Assembly (NCBI GenBank): GCA_033002965.1
Contig: JAURVB010013271.1
Span: 55,930 to 119,929 of the forward strand
Origin: Piper betle
Taxonomy: Eukaryota > Streptophyta > Magnoliopsida > Piperales > Piperaceae
Direction of reading: 5' to 3'
DNA: 64,000 nucleotides
Shown in pieces: positions 34,837 to 47,460 of this stretch (position 1 is its first letter; every line of letters starts with the position of its first letter). The notes under the pieces are model-generated. The model saw only the letters and a program-made list of their open reading frames with translations, was not told the DNA's origin and did not search any database. Both the position numbers and the translations under genes were made by a program.

Positions 34837-35935
34837 TGAGATCCTTCAACTTAGTAGTACATTTAATACCTATCGGGGTAGATTATTTTTATAAATGAGA
34901 ATCGACTATAAATCTTTAACTTCGGTTAACCATATTTGAAGAGAAAAGATGACTTAGCCCATTATATTACACTTTAGGCTGGGTCGTTACAGGTGGTATC
35001 ACAGCAACCTAGTTCCGTATTAGATGGTGGGCTAGCTAGGGGATCTGTGTTAAATTGTGAGCTGGACTAGGGGTTCCGTGTTAGATGGTGGGCTGTAATA
35101 GGGACGTTGGCTAGGTTGCTGGTCATGGGCCAAAAGGGAAGTCGGTTGGGCTAGCAACAGACCAAGTGAATGAATTTTGAGGATGAAATTTCCTAAAATG
35201 AGTGGATTGTGAGATGTCTCAACTTAGTCCCACATTTAATACCTACTGAGGTAAGATCTTGTTTATAAGTAAGAATGGGTTATAGGTCTTTAACTTTGGT
35301 TAACCACTTTTAAAGAGATGACTTAGCCCATTAGTTTGCACTTTGGGCCGGGTCGTTACAACCAGACCTATAACCCATAGGTCCCTAGATCGTTACAGAT
35401 GGTATTAGAGCAATCTGGTTTCGTGTTAGATGGTGGGCTAAACTAGAGACGTTAGTTAGGCTGCCGATCTCGGGTCAATGAAGGATGTGGGTTGGGGGTA
35501 ACAATGGGTTAAGTGTAGGAATTGAAAGGATGAAAATTTCCTAAAATGAGTGGATTGTGGGATCCCTTAACTTAGTCCTACATCTAATACCTACTGGGGT
35601 AGATCATGTTTATAAGTGGGAATGGACTATGAATGCTTAACTTCAGTTAACTACATTTGAAGAGATGATTTGGCCTATTATATTGCATTTTGGGCCGGGT
35701 TGTTACATGTTTGTTCAGTACTAAATACAATACCAAGTCCTAGAATTGTGATAACTCCAACTTAGTCCCCACATCCAATACCTAGTAGGGCAAGATTTAG
35801 TTTCTTAGTGAGAATAAAGTACAGATCTTTAACTTCAGTTAACAACTATCGTAGATATGACTTAGACCCACTAGTTTGCATTTTGGGTTGGGTCGTTGCA
35901 GATGGTATGAGAGCTAACCTTGTTCCGTGTTGGAT
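34837..35935 (+). mobile_element. Tandem TRIM array (LTRs 1-4 and internal segments)
   Basis: Four ~150-bp LTR copies lie at 34837-34991, 35210-35360, 35558-35707 and 35749-35900, with a fifth, shortened, at 42732-42829. Each full copy starts TGAG/TGGG/TGAT and ends GGGTCGTTACA or a close variant. LTRs 1, 2 and 4 are followed at once or nearly so by a primer-binding-site-like GGTATCACAGC, GGTATTAGAGC or GGTATGAGAGC. Internal segments of ~160-220 bp contain 'GATGGTGGGCTA..CTAGGGACGTT' and end in 'AAAATGAGTGGATTG'. There is no coding capacity. Size and layout match terminal-repeat retrotransposons in miniature, here head-to-tail with shared LTRs. Confidence 0.75.
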
Positions 35936-36328
35936 TGTAATACCTCAAATCTAGTTCACGCTCGGTAACCAAACTGGAATATCACTAGTCCTAGTTAGGT
36001 CGACTAACCTAAACCCAACTCGTAAGGATCTACTCTTGGCGTCTTAAGATAAAGATACTAATCACGATGCATAGATGAATGCACAGAATCTTAACATGCT
36101 ATTATATAAATGACATATCAACGAATTCACAAATGAAAATAATTCTAATAAAATCAATAAAATTCCTAAAATAAAATGGACAAAGCCTCCCCTAAAAGTG
36201 TAATTAGGGGCCACCTTGTCAAATCAACATGTATAAACATTTATAAATATGTCAGACATTGTCATTCACACAAAATTTTAATCTGCTGTATGAGTCATTC
36301 TGAACTTTGGGTTTTGACCCACCTGTGC

Positions 36329-39300
36329 TGTAAAACCCACGACTCGAGTCAGGGTTTTATAATTGTTAGCCGGTCGGTTTGACCGTAGTTTGAGTCGGTT
36401 CAGTCTTTCAGAACACGTGTGCGGGGCCGAGGCCAACCGTGCGCACGTGCTATGAGGGTTTATGTATACCCAAGTATCGATGATAGCGTCAGATACGCAT
36501 CAGCAGACTGAGTTATCAGTAGATATGAGAGTATACAGTTGATGATTTTATTTTATTTTTATGTTGTGGCCGTAGAATTAGTTTAGGCCGAATAACGCAT
36601 TAGGACGCGTTAGATGGTATTCGGGTGGGTTATTAGTTATACGACATGTCATTTGGATGTTGTGATATTTTCTTTGAGTTTATGGGATTTTTCCCAATTT
36701 TTATGGATTTTTCTGGGATTTATTCCGAGTCCGTTATCATTCTTGACTCGAGCCCGTGTCGAGTCAAGTTTTATTTACAACTTTGCCATCACCTTACCCA
36801 CGTCGTCTTCCTCCCCAAACCCCCACCCGTGTTTTCACCGCCGCCGCCCCTAAGGATTTTCCGCCGCCGTCGACGCCACCTCGCCGCCGGTCGACGCCGC
36901 CCAGCCCGGCCATGCCGTCGCCTCGCCGCCTCGACCACGCCCGGCCGCCGTCCGGCCGTCGCAACGCCGGAAATCGCCCTCGATTTCCCGCCGATCCCGA
37001 CGCGATTCCGCCGCCGTCTGCGCCGGACCGCCGCCGCCGTGACGTCGGAGTTCCTCCCCTCGACCTCCCCTACCTTTCCCCTCTACTTAGAGCCGCCGTC
37101 GAGGGTCGGCCGTGCCTCTGATCAGAGCGGCCGACCGCCACGGCCGCACTCGACGCCGCCGTTGGTGGCCATCGCCGCCGCAGCTGCCTTCGTCGTCACC
37201 ACCATTGGGTTCAGCTCACCGAGGCGGTGCTAACCCCTACCTCCGATTGCCTCGCCGGAGCAGTCACCGGAAAACCACCGGAGCTGCCGGAAACCGCCGG
37301 CATAGTCGCCGGAAAATCGCCGCCTTCGTCCGTCGGCACCGATTTCAGCGCCGATCGCGAGTTGGTTCTTCCTTCTTATTTTTTTAGGATTATTACATAC
37401 TTATTGTGGTCATGGTAGCATATTAGAATTAATTGAATTAATTTCATGATTTTAGTTTAATTAATCGTGATTATGATAAACATGTGATGATTAGTGTGAA
37501 TTGTGTTGTATGATGTGAATGCTTAGTAATGAAATTGTTAGCAAACCATTGAATAGTTAATTAAATGCTTGTTAACTAGTTAATTCATGAATATGTACGA
37601 ATTAGGTTATGCATGCTAACATAATGAAATTGTTAGTAAACTATTGTATAGTTAATTAAATGATTGTTAACTAGTTAATTGATGAATATGTATGAATTAG
37701 GTTTTTGTATGCTAACATTAAGTTAAACAGATTAAATTGATTAAACCATTGTCACCTAATTAGAATAGGTATGCTTTGAAATTGGAATTAAAAGTGCTAG
37801 GTAATAAATAACATATGAAATGATAAAATTATTAACTTGCTTGACAATTAGAGATGTAGGGAAATTGTCGAAATAATTGTCATGTTTGATTAGATGATTG
37901 TATGCATGTGGATATATTAGTTACATAGGCGTGCATCATATATGTATGGGCGTTAGTAAATAGTTATGTTCATGTAGGTACGTTGCAGGAGCTCGCCGTC
38001 TAGGCACGAGACTGCACTTGGAGCTTCTGACAGGTCCGTTAGGATACGCTTCTCAGGTTTTATCGCTTCATTCTATCGCTGATTTGATTTATTGATCGTA
38101 GGACGTGTCAGGTGGATGATTTATTGGACCCCACCTAACACGGGTCACCTGGTCGATGTTTTTCGGAATTAATAACCCTCGAGGATGAGATCCCTCGAGT
38201 TTGTTTTCAAAAATAAGATCCACCTCAAGTTGCCTTCGGGCCTATTATAATAAATCCCGACCCAGCCCTATAAATAGTTTTATCGAGTTTTCAGTGAGAC
38301 AAGAGAAGATGAGTCGACTGCACGTACCATGAGCGGATGCCGTGCCAGTCAAAGCGGGCTCTGGATTAGTGCCAGCGGACTGTTCCATTCCCGAGGGATC
38401 CTGACAACTCCGCGTTTGAGTTCCTCACACCTGGAGGACGTGGAGGTTTACGGGTACTGTTTAGTACAGCGCATGTCCGGACTTGTGGTTCAAAGGGTAC
38501 TAAAGGCGACCGCCTGAGAGTGCTCGGTCTACGTGCTCAAGGCCAGGAGTAATATGGAGGTTCGGAGAGGGCTTAGGATAAAAGTTTTACGTGAAGTACT
38601 GAAAAAGAAGTGTCGTGAGCGGCACAGTACCAGCTAGATGGGGATGCTGTTGAGTCAGCTGCTCGACGGCTCCTTTATAGTTGCCCTTATGAGAGTTCTT
38701 GAGGAAGATATATATGATGGTTTGCTTTCCATGAGAGTTTGCTCTCATGTTCCAGTTTGATATTAGTTATTTCCGGACCAGTGACACCCGTTGCTGACGT
38801 TTTTCTACTATATGTAGGTGAGGATAATGATTGGTGCATGCCGGCCTCGACGAAGGAGTAGCGCTTGCATTGCACACACATACCTGGTGTCGTGCCGACT
38901 TTTGCGTAAGATTTGATGTGGGTTGAATGATGCTTGTTATATGCATGTTGCGTATATATGAATGAGCTATGAGACTTGTAGATCTTGTTTAGAAATGTAT
39001 GAATTTTCTTAGAAATGTTTTGGAAAAGTTCCAATGTCCAGGATGATCAGTTATGTTTGAGATGAAATGAACAAAAACACGATGAGTATGAGATTGTAGG
39101 TGGGCTATACCCAATTACAGTATGTTTGGATGTTTGAAGTCTAGTGTGATATAAATTGTTGTTTTATATATACATTTATTGTGCCGTATTTTAACAGGTC
39201 ATCCCCTTATTGCACTTTTAGGGGAGGCTCTGTCCGTTTTATTTCGGGTTTTATGAATTTTATTGTTGTTTTAATTATTTTGGTGCGCGATGATTATCAT

Positions 39301-39506
39301 GACATTCACGTAGTATCCTGTTAGGGTTTTGCATCTCATTCATATATTATTTGCGCATTAGCGGCGTGCTCCATCTTGAGACGTCGAGAGGGTTATATCG
39401 TAGCCGTTTAGGTTTTGGGTCAGCCAACTTAATCGGTTTACGAGTAGTTCGATCCTTTGTAACAGTTCTGGTCCGGGTTGAGAGTAAACCGGATTGGGGT
39501 GTTACA
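36329..39506 (+). mobile_element. Solo LTR of a large-LTR retrotransposon (copy B)
   Basis: Starts TGTAAAACCC and ends GGGGTGTTACA, 3,178 bp, with a perfect target duplication TGTGC (36324-36328 and 39507-39511). It is closely similar to copy A, including 'AAGCGGGCTCTGGATTAGTG' and 'CGGACTTGTGGTTCAAAGGG'. A GC-rich block lies at 36780-37370 and a TATA-like CCTATAAATAG near 38268. No internal domains. Confidence 0.85.
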
Positions 39507-42325
39507 TGTGCCTTCTATTTACATTTCATGTCAAATTCTGGGTCTTGACCACTTGTTATACAAATTCAATAATTCAAAATATTTACTAAAACACGTATAT
39601 TAACATGTTATCATTAGAAATTTTTCTATTGAAGCAGATATCATATTAACATACTTTACATTTCATCACATCATTCTCAATATAATGACAATATAAACAA
39701 AATATTAACATTTTATCGTCTTACATGTGTGTGCAAGAGACATCATTGCTCCTCTGTCCAGGCTGGTACATCCAACTCATGATTATCACCTACATGCATT
39801 ATAAAAATATGTTAGTAACAAGCATTATTGGTCCAAAATATAACTATATCAAACTAGTTATGAGAGCTAATTCTCATATGAAGAAAAACACTCATATACT
39901 TTACCAAAACTATCTGATGGGCACCTACTGAGGAGCTTCCAGGTTGCAAATAAGTTAGCATCCCGAACTAACTACTCTGCTAATGCCTCTCACGTCATTT
40001 TCTCATTTTATTTTTGGTCCCTTGGGACTATCAATATATGCTAGGCCCTCTCCTTTCCTCCATAGTTCTCCTAACCTTGAGCACGAAGGTCGAGTACTCT
40101 CATGTAGTTGCCTTTATAGTACCTTTTGAACCACAAGTCCATATATGTGCTGTACTTAATAGTACCCATAAACCTCCACGTTCTCTAAGAGTAAGGAACT
40201 CAAATGTAGAGTTGTTAGGATCCCTCGAGAATAGAACAGCCCGCTCACTAATCCATAGCCCTCTTTGACTGTCACATGTACCCACTCATGATACATACAA
40301 GTCGGTTTCACCATCTCTTGTCTCACACGCCTAAGTGGCGAGCTTCTACTTCGTACCTACACATCAAGATTAAATTCTAACGCCCATTCTAATCATGTGA
40401 TGCATGAATGTGATGAAGAACTATAATAAATCATAGTCAGTCAAAGAAGAACACAACAAAACATATGCAATTAGATAATACTCGTGGTTACTAATATAAC
40501 CTAAGTACTCATAATAACTTAGCCCTTATTACCTTTTTCTCACATACCAACTTGGTAACTAATGCATGTATACTAAATCCAAGTGCATCTACACATCATC
40601 ATATCATATAAAGCATGCAACACCAATTACATCAAAATCTCAATCCAGGGCATCCAATTCACATAATTACAACAACTTAAAAATCCTACAATAAGTAACT
40701 CGCGTATTCACACTAATTACAATTTAGCTATTACTACCATTATACGACTAGCCTCACAACATGAAAATTTAATCTTCAATACTTATCAATATGACTCCAT
40801 TAACATCTAATTTCAAATCTAGTGTTTCTAGTTACCCCTCGGTCATTGCATTCTTAGTCAACTATAACATTAATATAATTCACGTTCAAATTGCATGTAT
40901 AGCTTTATCAATGCTATTCATGAAAACATTCCTATTCAAAATAACCACATCCAATCATGATATTCAATTATTAATCAAGTCATAAAGTTTATAAAATTAA
41001 TACCTAATTTCACATTTTTGCCTAATTCTCTGACTCTATAACACAAAATTTTTTTCATTCAATTATCATAATTTAATCATACTATGCTATCCACAATCAT
41101 GAACTAAATTCAAATCAAGAGGTAGTAACATATACCTAATGTCGGTGCCGGAAACAGCGAGGACAGCAACAATGGTCGCGGTTGCCGCTGACATGGTTGT
41201 GGTTCGGCCGAGGGAGGACTTGGCTGGGCTAGGACTAGGGACATGACAAGGCCTGACCGGAGTTGCTCTGATTGGCCTACGACTAGAGGGAGGACATGGT
41301 GGCCGGAAGCAGGCGGAAACACAGTGAATCTGTGACTACGCTATGACACGGTGCTGCTGTGAGGGATGACGGACACCGGGAGGAGTAGACAGGGCTCGAC
41401 CTTGGTCGGGGTAGGTCGAGGAAGGGGGCAGACTAGGCATGGAGTACATGGCCGGCAGTGACGATGGTCGCCGACGGCAACCGAGCAACATGCAGTGGAA
41501 GATCTCCTGGTAAACCCATCAAGGCGGCAGATTTCATCGTCCCCAACAGTGGCATGGGGTTGGACGACGTTGGCAATGATGAGGGAGGGCTGGAGATGAT
41601 GGGACGTGGCCGGTGGTGGTCGGCAGTGCTCCAAGAAAATAGAGCAAGGTGGCTAGCAAATGTGACGGCCAAAATGGGCTTGTATGGCCAGTACGGGATA
41701 GGAGGTGGTCGTGTAAGGAAGGTCTGGTAGACGGCGAGGGTGGTGGTGGCATGCAATGTCATCGCACAGGCCGGGGAAGGGTTGGGAAGGATGAGGGTAG
41801 GGTTGGGGTGGGTCACTGGAGGTCGTTGCCAGAGCTGGTGGTTTGCGATGACAAGGTGGGCAACAGTGGGTGGCTGGGAGAGAAAAATGGGGAGAAGGGT
41901 AGGGAGAGGGCGAAGGAAGGGAGAGGGGGTGAGGCAACAATGGCATTGAGTGGCGGCGCTCGCTGGCCGGCAGTGGTGCGGCCGGTCTTGAGATCGCCGG
42001 CAGTGGGGTGGCACGACAAACAGATGAGGAATGGGGAAAAAAACTAGACTCGGGGAAGTAGAAGTGGGTCGGGGGAAAATAGAATGTGGTTAGGGGCATT
42101 TTTATAATAAAAACTTTACTCGCTCCTGACTCGAGTCAATATTACAAAATACAACCCAAAAAATATAAAATAAAATACATTAAAATATCATAAAATAAAA
42201 TAATCGTGTTCGAACTTGGATAACATGCTCTAAACCTATTAACCTACCCAAAACTAATAAATATCGTGTCCTAACATGGTAAACGACCTAAACTAATTCT
42301 ACGATCCATTATAGATACATATATA

Positions 42326-42346
42326 ATAATAATAATAATAATAAAA
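42326..42346. repeat. (AAT)n microsatellite in copy C
   Basis: Six to seven AAT units. Confidence 0.7.
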
Positions 42347-42607
42347 CTGAGATACTCTTATATGTTCTGATAACTCATTCTTTTTGCTGTATTCATGATA
42401 TTAACATAATGTACTTGTGTAGACATGATGCTTATAACTAATACACACGACCGGCCTCGGCTCAACGTGCATGTATTCAGGATATTATTATCATATACTT
42501 AAGTACACACGACCCTCATAACTGATACAGAAGACTGGTCGATTGAAATAATGGTCAAACAGACTGGTTCTCACTATAAAACCCTGACTCAAGTCACAGG
42601 TTTTACA

Positions 42608-42829
42608 TTGATGGTGGGCTAGACTAGGGACGTTGGCTAGATTGTTTGCTATAGGTCATGAAGAACATAGGCTAGGGCTAAATATGAGCCAAGTATAGGA
42701 ATTCTAGGGACAAAATTCTTAATGTGGGTGGATTCTCAACTTAGTCGTACATCTAACAACTATTAGGGTAAGATTTGGTTATTAGTGGGAATGGATTATA
42801 GATCTTCAACTTTATGCTTGGTCGTTACA
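42608..42829 (+). mobile_element. End of the TRIM array (internal segment and LTR 5)
   Basis: Resumes the TRIM internal segment after copy C. LTR 5 (42732-42829) lacks its first bases and has an internal deletion, ending GGTCGTTACA. Confidence 0.65.
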
Positions 42830-45470
42830 AGAGCAGGGGTGAGAAATAAGAAAAACAACAAATAAAATGCAATTCTACTTACAACAGACATAATTCATAA
42901 CTTAGTATAAATGGAAACTGAACAACATATACTTGTACATATAACTAAACATAAACTTAATGTGTATCACTTCTATATCTACAACATGATTCAATTAAAC
43001 ATATTATAAAACATAAGACTGATTTTAAATCAAGCTAATTGCTACCCATGTCACTAACTTATGAGTCACAGTAGGTTAAGATAGAACACATATTTTAACA
43101 TGAAAACATGATCATCATAATCTCACTATAGCTGAACTTTTGTAGCCTAAGCCATTTTAGAATACCATCTTGTATCCGCCCGTTGGGACTTGGGAAAAAG
43201 ATCAATTTATGTCTGTCTTTTGAGGCTTATTAATTTAACTATAGTCTAACTTTTGGGGCCCATAAGTGACACTTTTCTCCAAACTAGTCCTTTGAGGTCA
43301 AGATATTTCACACGAATACTCTCACAACCAGTCCTTTGAGGTTGAGAGATCACAAACAAGAAAATAATAAAAAAACTACGTGAAAACTCATGGCTCTTCC
43401 TTTAGAACCATGTAACTCGACCTTTGTAGTCCGCTGACTCTTCCTTTGCAGTCTATGGCTTGGCCTTTGGAGCCGGGTGGTGCTTACCATTCCCACTCCA
43501 AAGTTCTTGATGGTGGTTCCCTACCAAAGAAATCCCTGACCGATCCAAATGGATGGGAACAACTAATGATAACTAGCATTGTCAAGATAGTAGTCTTCAC
43601 CTTTGTTGGTCCTTGCCTAAGGGTAATGCACTGAGGGTGATGACTTAGCACTTATCATTGCTTTGACTTAGCACTTGAAAAATATGATACAATTGTTAAG
43701 CCTAGGCCTTGTCATTGCTTTAACTTAACGTGTATAAAACTTGAAACCTAGCATTTCAGCTTTATTTAGCTTGCTTAAACATAATACATGAATATAAAAA
43801 AATTAATATGTCAAATCATGATTTGACTAATCTATTTAAACATTGGCACACAAGAGACCATAAAACTCCTAAATAAGACTAAATGGGCCTAGATTGCTAC
43901 GAATCTCTGAGCTCCTAGTTGTCCAGCTACTCAACTTTCTAGTTTGAACAATAATATATAGCTACATTAATGCCCAGACTAGCTTATGCATTCGTACATT
44001 ATATGACATAACATGACATGGACATGATACCCATATAAAATGAAAAAAACACATACAACATGTATACTATATCATAAAAGCATCATTAACTAGTTAATTA
44101 ATTATAAACATTGCAAATATAGGTTCAAAGTAGCAAATAAGCATGAATTTGGGTTGAACATCCTTAAATAGAAAATTTGTATCTCCTGGGATACTTATCC
44201 AAAATTTCTTAAATTTTAAGAGAAAAACATAGACATTCTAAAGTTTCTAACAGAAAAAGAATCACCCAAATTGAAGTTCTATAGCTTGAGTTATGACTGA
44301 TTTAATACAGTACTAGGGTTTTCTAACAGGCTAGGGTTACAAATCCTTTTCTTGATCTTTTTTTATTTCTAATCTGATTTTTATCAAACAAACCAATGTT
44401 TTCGTTCTTCCTAAATATACAATCATGGGTTATAACAGGTTTTTAATATAACATGGTTTACTCTATTTTTTCATGGTTTCTTAAGTTGGTAAAACTATAT
44501 ATAATTTACAAACTTGTTATAAACATAAAACAAATCACACAAAGAATCCTAACTCATTGTTTTATCTTATGATTTGCTTAATTATCATGATAACTCTTGT
44601 ATAACATAAAAATATAGCATCAAATTCAATCCTAGATTGAATTGTTACTCTTTAACAACAATTCTATATAGTTATTCAATGAAACTTGAATAAAACATTG
44701 AACCTACATGCAATTTTCGAATAATTCAATTGAACAAGCAATAAAATATGATGATTCATAATATACATGCATGAAATCAATACAATTAAGATATAGGTTT
44801 CAAATACTAACCTTTAACCTTGTTGATTTTTTCTAGGCCTCAAACCCTAGCACTTCTTACTTGCAAAATTGACAAAAACATGATCCAAACTCGCCAAGTC
44901 TTGAATGAAGAAGGGTTGGAAGTTGTTTTCTCCTCAAGAAAGCCGAGGTAGAGGGGAGGAAAAGGTTTGAATGTCACTGCTATAAGGGAGAGAGAGAAGA
45001 GATGTGAGTTACAATTATGGAGAGAGAGATCATCCCACTTATGTCCTTATATACCTCTTACCCGTCTTGTGTCCAAATACTTGCTTCCTTAACCATGTGG
45101 GAGAAAATATTAAGGAGCTTTAACTCGTTTACTTAAACCGTTGGCTGTCTTGGCAACTAAAACTCCCATGCAAAAAATTTAGGAAGATAAGTACACAATC
45201 TAGGAATACTATTTGTAGCGCCTAAGGCCGACTTTAGTGGGCCTTGTTTACTTGTTGGCCCATGGGACAACACTGGGTAATTTTTTGTCCCATACCCTTA
45301 GAGTGTTAGGGACCACTAGTTTAAATTTTAAGCCATTTAACCATCTTTTGGCCCATCTGAAAAATCATCCAGTTAAATCCGTTCAATTAAATCTTAAGTT
45401 TGGACCTTTTCAACTGAGTATACTTGTTACCCTGAACCCTAATTAAGATACCTAATGAGGTTTATTGTGA
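42830..45470 (-). mobile_element. Remainder of large LTR, family 2
   Basis: Begins 'AGAGCAGGGGTGAGAAATAAG' and shares the layout of 49480-50940. It includes a degenerate tandem block at 43140-43640 ('CTTTG.AGTC' and 'CTCGACCTTTG' motifs) and 'GCTTTGACTTAGCACTTGAA'. 44800-45070 carries a minus-strand promoter-like region (GGTATATAAGGAC near 45050) and (GA)n. No coding potential. The 3' border is uncertain. Confidence 0.5.
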
Positions 45471-46498
45471 ACATAAGCAAATAATTAATTTAATTAAATG
45501 TCTTATGAGTTGCACATGTGTCGAGGCTTTACCTCAATGTGTGTGCCAATGTAATTCGAGTATGATTTGGGCTCCATCTCTATGCTAGGTTACGTGGGGT
45601 GAGCTCATTGATCTAAATTTTGGAACTTCACTCATCCATGCCCATAGGATTCCCTTTGCTTCTCCTCTTCTTGGTTCCTTGAGTGTCGAGCTTAATTACG
45701 TTTTACACGTACGATGATATCGACGACGATTTATTGGATCCCTTCGATGTCAGGCTATTTAGCTGTGTTTTATATAAGTTTAGTAAATGTTTAAGGCTGA
45801 GATCTCTTGATGGTTTTTAAAGGATAAGCTCTAGAAAATTATTATACAAGTCCCTACCCAAGCTTATTCAATATAAATATGAGGGTTTATATATTTACGA
45901 AAAGAAGAGAAATCTGTATGGGTAGTATGATTTGCACCAGTATTCCTTTAAACTATAAAGTAGTGAAATGTATAAAGGTACTATATAATGCAATACATTT
46001 CTAAGATTTGTGGCACTAATGTAACTATTCCTTTGCCACCCGAGTATTGTGACGAGTGTATATGCACGATGTGAGGAAGTAAGCTTCTTCTATAAATATG
46101 ATTTTTGTGTGCATGAGTGCTGACCCTTTTAAATAAGTTATTACTATTTACAACCCTGTGAGGCTTTCTGAAGTTTGTAGGTTTTTCCCAAGGGTAACTG
46201 AATACCCATTTGCTAGTCATGATTATATTGGTGGCTGTTTCAAAATGGTAATCAAACTTGTTGATTAGGACGTTTTCCCCTATATCTATGTATGTGAGGT
46301 CCCATGGTGTTGGCCAGCCTAGGTGTGAGGATTTGGGCTTAGTGGTGGTGGCAGGGGCCGTGTTCTTATGTGTTTATGTATTTGAAGAATATTTTGATTG
46401 GATAAGTGTATTATTTTTTGGGCATGCTCTTGAATTTCACGAGCCTTGTAAGTTGGGTTGAGTTATGATATTATGTTTACATACGCGTGTTTAACATT

Positions 46499-46531
<33 letters not shown>

Positions 46532-47460
46532 GTGGAGCAACACTTTGGAGGCAAAGGCTAATAATCATCTACAGGGTGTGAAAGGCTTAAAGTCCTGGAA
46601 CACGACGAGGAAAAACCTGGGTACACAAAACATATTTGGTTGCAGCTTTGTATGTATAGAAAACGTGGGTAAGAGCACATGATTCATACTGCATGAAGAA
46701 CCCATGTGAAGACTGGGTGTTAGGGTATGATGCTTTGGCATCCGATGATATCTCTGTGTCATTGCATTTTTGTGGGGGTATGTAGAACAGGCAACCATGA
46801 CCTGGTGTTTATCTTATAGTGTTCATCCTCATTAAGTACTTAAGTTATCTAATCCTATCACTAAAACTGAGTATAAGAACCAGATCATGTTACATCTTTC
46901 AATAGCTCAAACTCTTAGTTGCATTAGGGGTTGCCCTATTGCAGCTTGGAGCGATTATAGCATCGAAAGTCACCCTCTTGGTCACAAAACAGGTGCTGCC
47001 TCTTTTCTGGCTCAGAGTGCTCATTTAAGAGCCCTATGTTTAAGTAGTAAGATTATGCATGCATTCTATAAAAGCCTAGTAAGGTGTCCATCTTAAGCCT
47101 CCTTGAGTAAAACACTCATAGAGCCTGAAACAGAGCTCCTAAGTGCCCAATCCTCACACACACACATTTGTTTTTCATATTTAAATGATGTTTAATGATG
47201 ATTAATATATTAATTAAGGTTGTTTGATATTGTTAATGATGAAATAGTGTGTTTATGCTTTATTAGTGAATAAATTATTATGTTGAATGATGGATGGATA
47301 TTCATGGCATGTCATGCGTACACATACATGTAAACTAGTTCGGGTAGCAATGTGTAGTGTTGTTTCATTACACAGATTAGGAGATTTTTAATTGTTACTA
47401 ATATTTACATATTTCTATTATATATTTTTACAGATTTTATTGACGTTTTTTAATAGGCAC
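45471..47460 (+). mobile_element. Diverged LTR-like repeat
   Basis: 45700-46000 is a distant relative of the copy A leader: 'GTTTTA..GGATCCC', then 'AGGCTGAGATCTCTTGATGG', and a TATA-like 'TATAAATATGAGG'. The remainder shows no domain. An (ATT)n microsatellite lies at 46501-46530. No target duplication or clear ends found. Confidence 0.35.
46501..46530. repeat. (ATT)n microsatellite
   Basis: About ten ATT units. Confidence 0.85.

Larger units (their letters stand above)
35936..42607 (-). mobile_element. Large LTR (copy C), split by copy B
   Basis: Minus-oriented copy of the copy A family in two pieces, 35936-36328 and 39512-42607, together about 3.5 kb. It starts TGTAATACCTCAAATC (+ strand) and ends CAGGTTTTACA. 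It sits inside a TRIM internal segment: 'CCGTGTTGGAT' before it and 'TTGATGGTGGGCTAGAC' after it restore the repeat. The target duplication is TGGAT/TTGAT with one mismatch. Its GC-rich block (41110-42070, minus) has far fewer CpGs than copies A and B, consistent with greater age. Confidence 0.75.

Noticed and set aside
36646..37233. 195-residue frame in copy B
   Set aside because: Lies within the solo LTR and does not stay open in copies A or C; compositional.
41433..42099. Several overlapping frames, up to 193 residues, in copy C
   Set aside because: Both strands open at once in the LTR GC-rich block; no domain.
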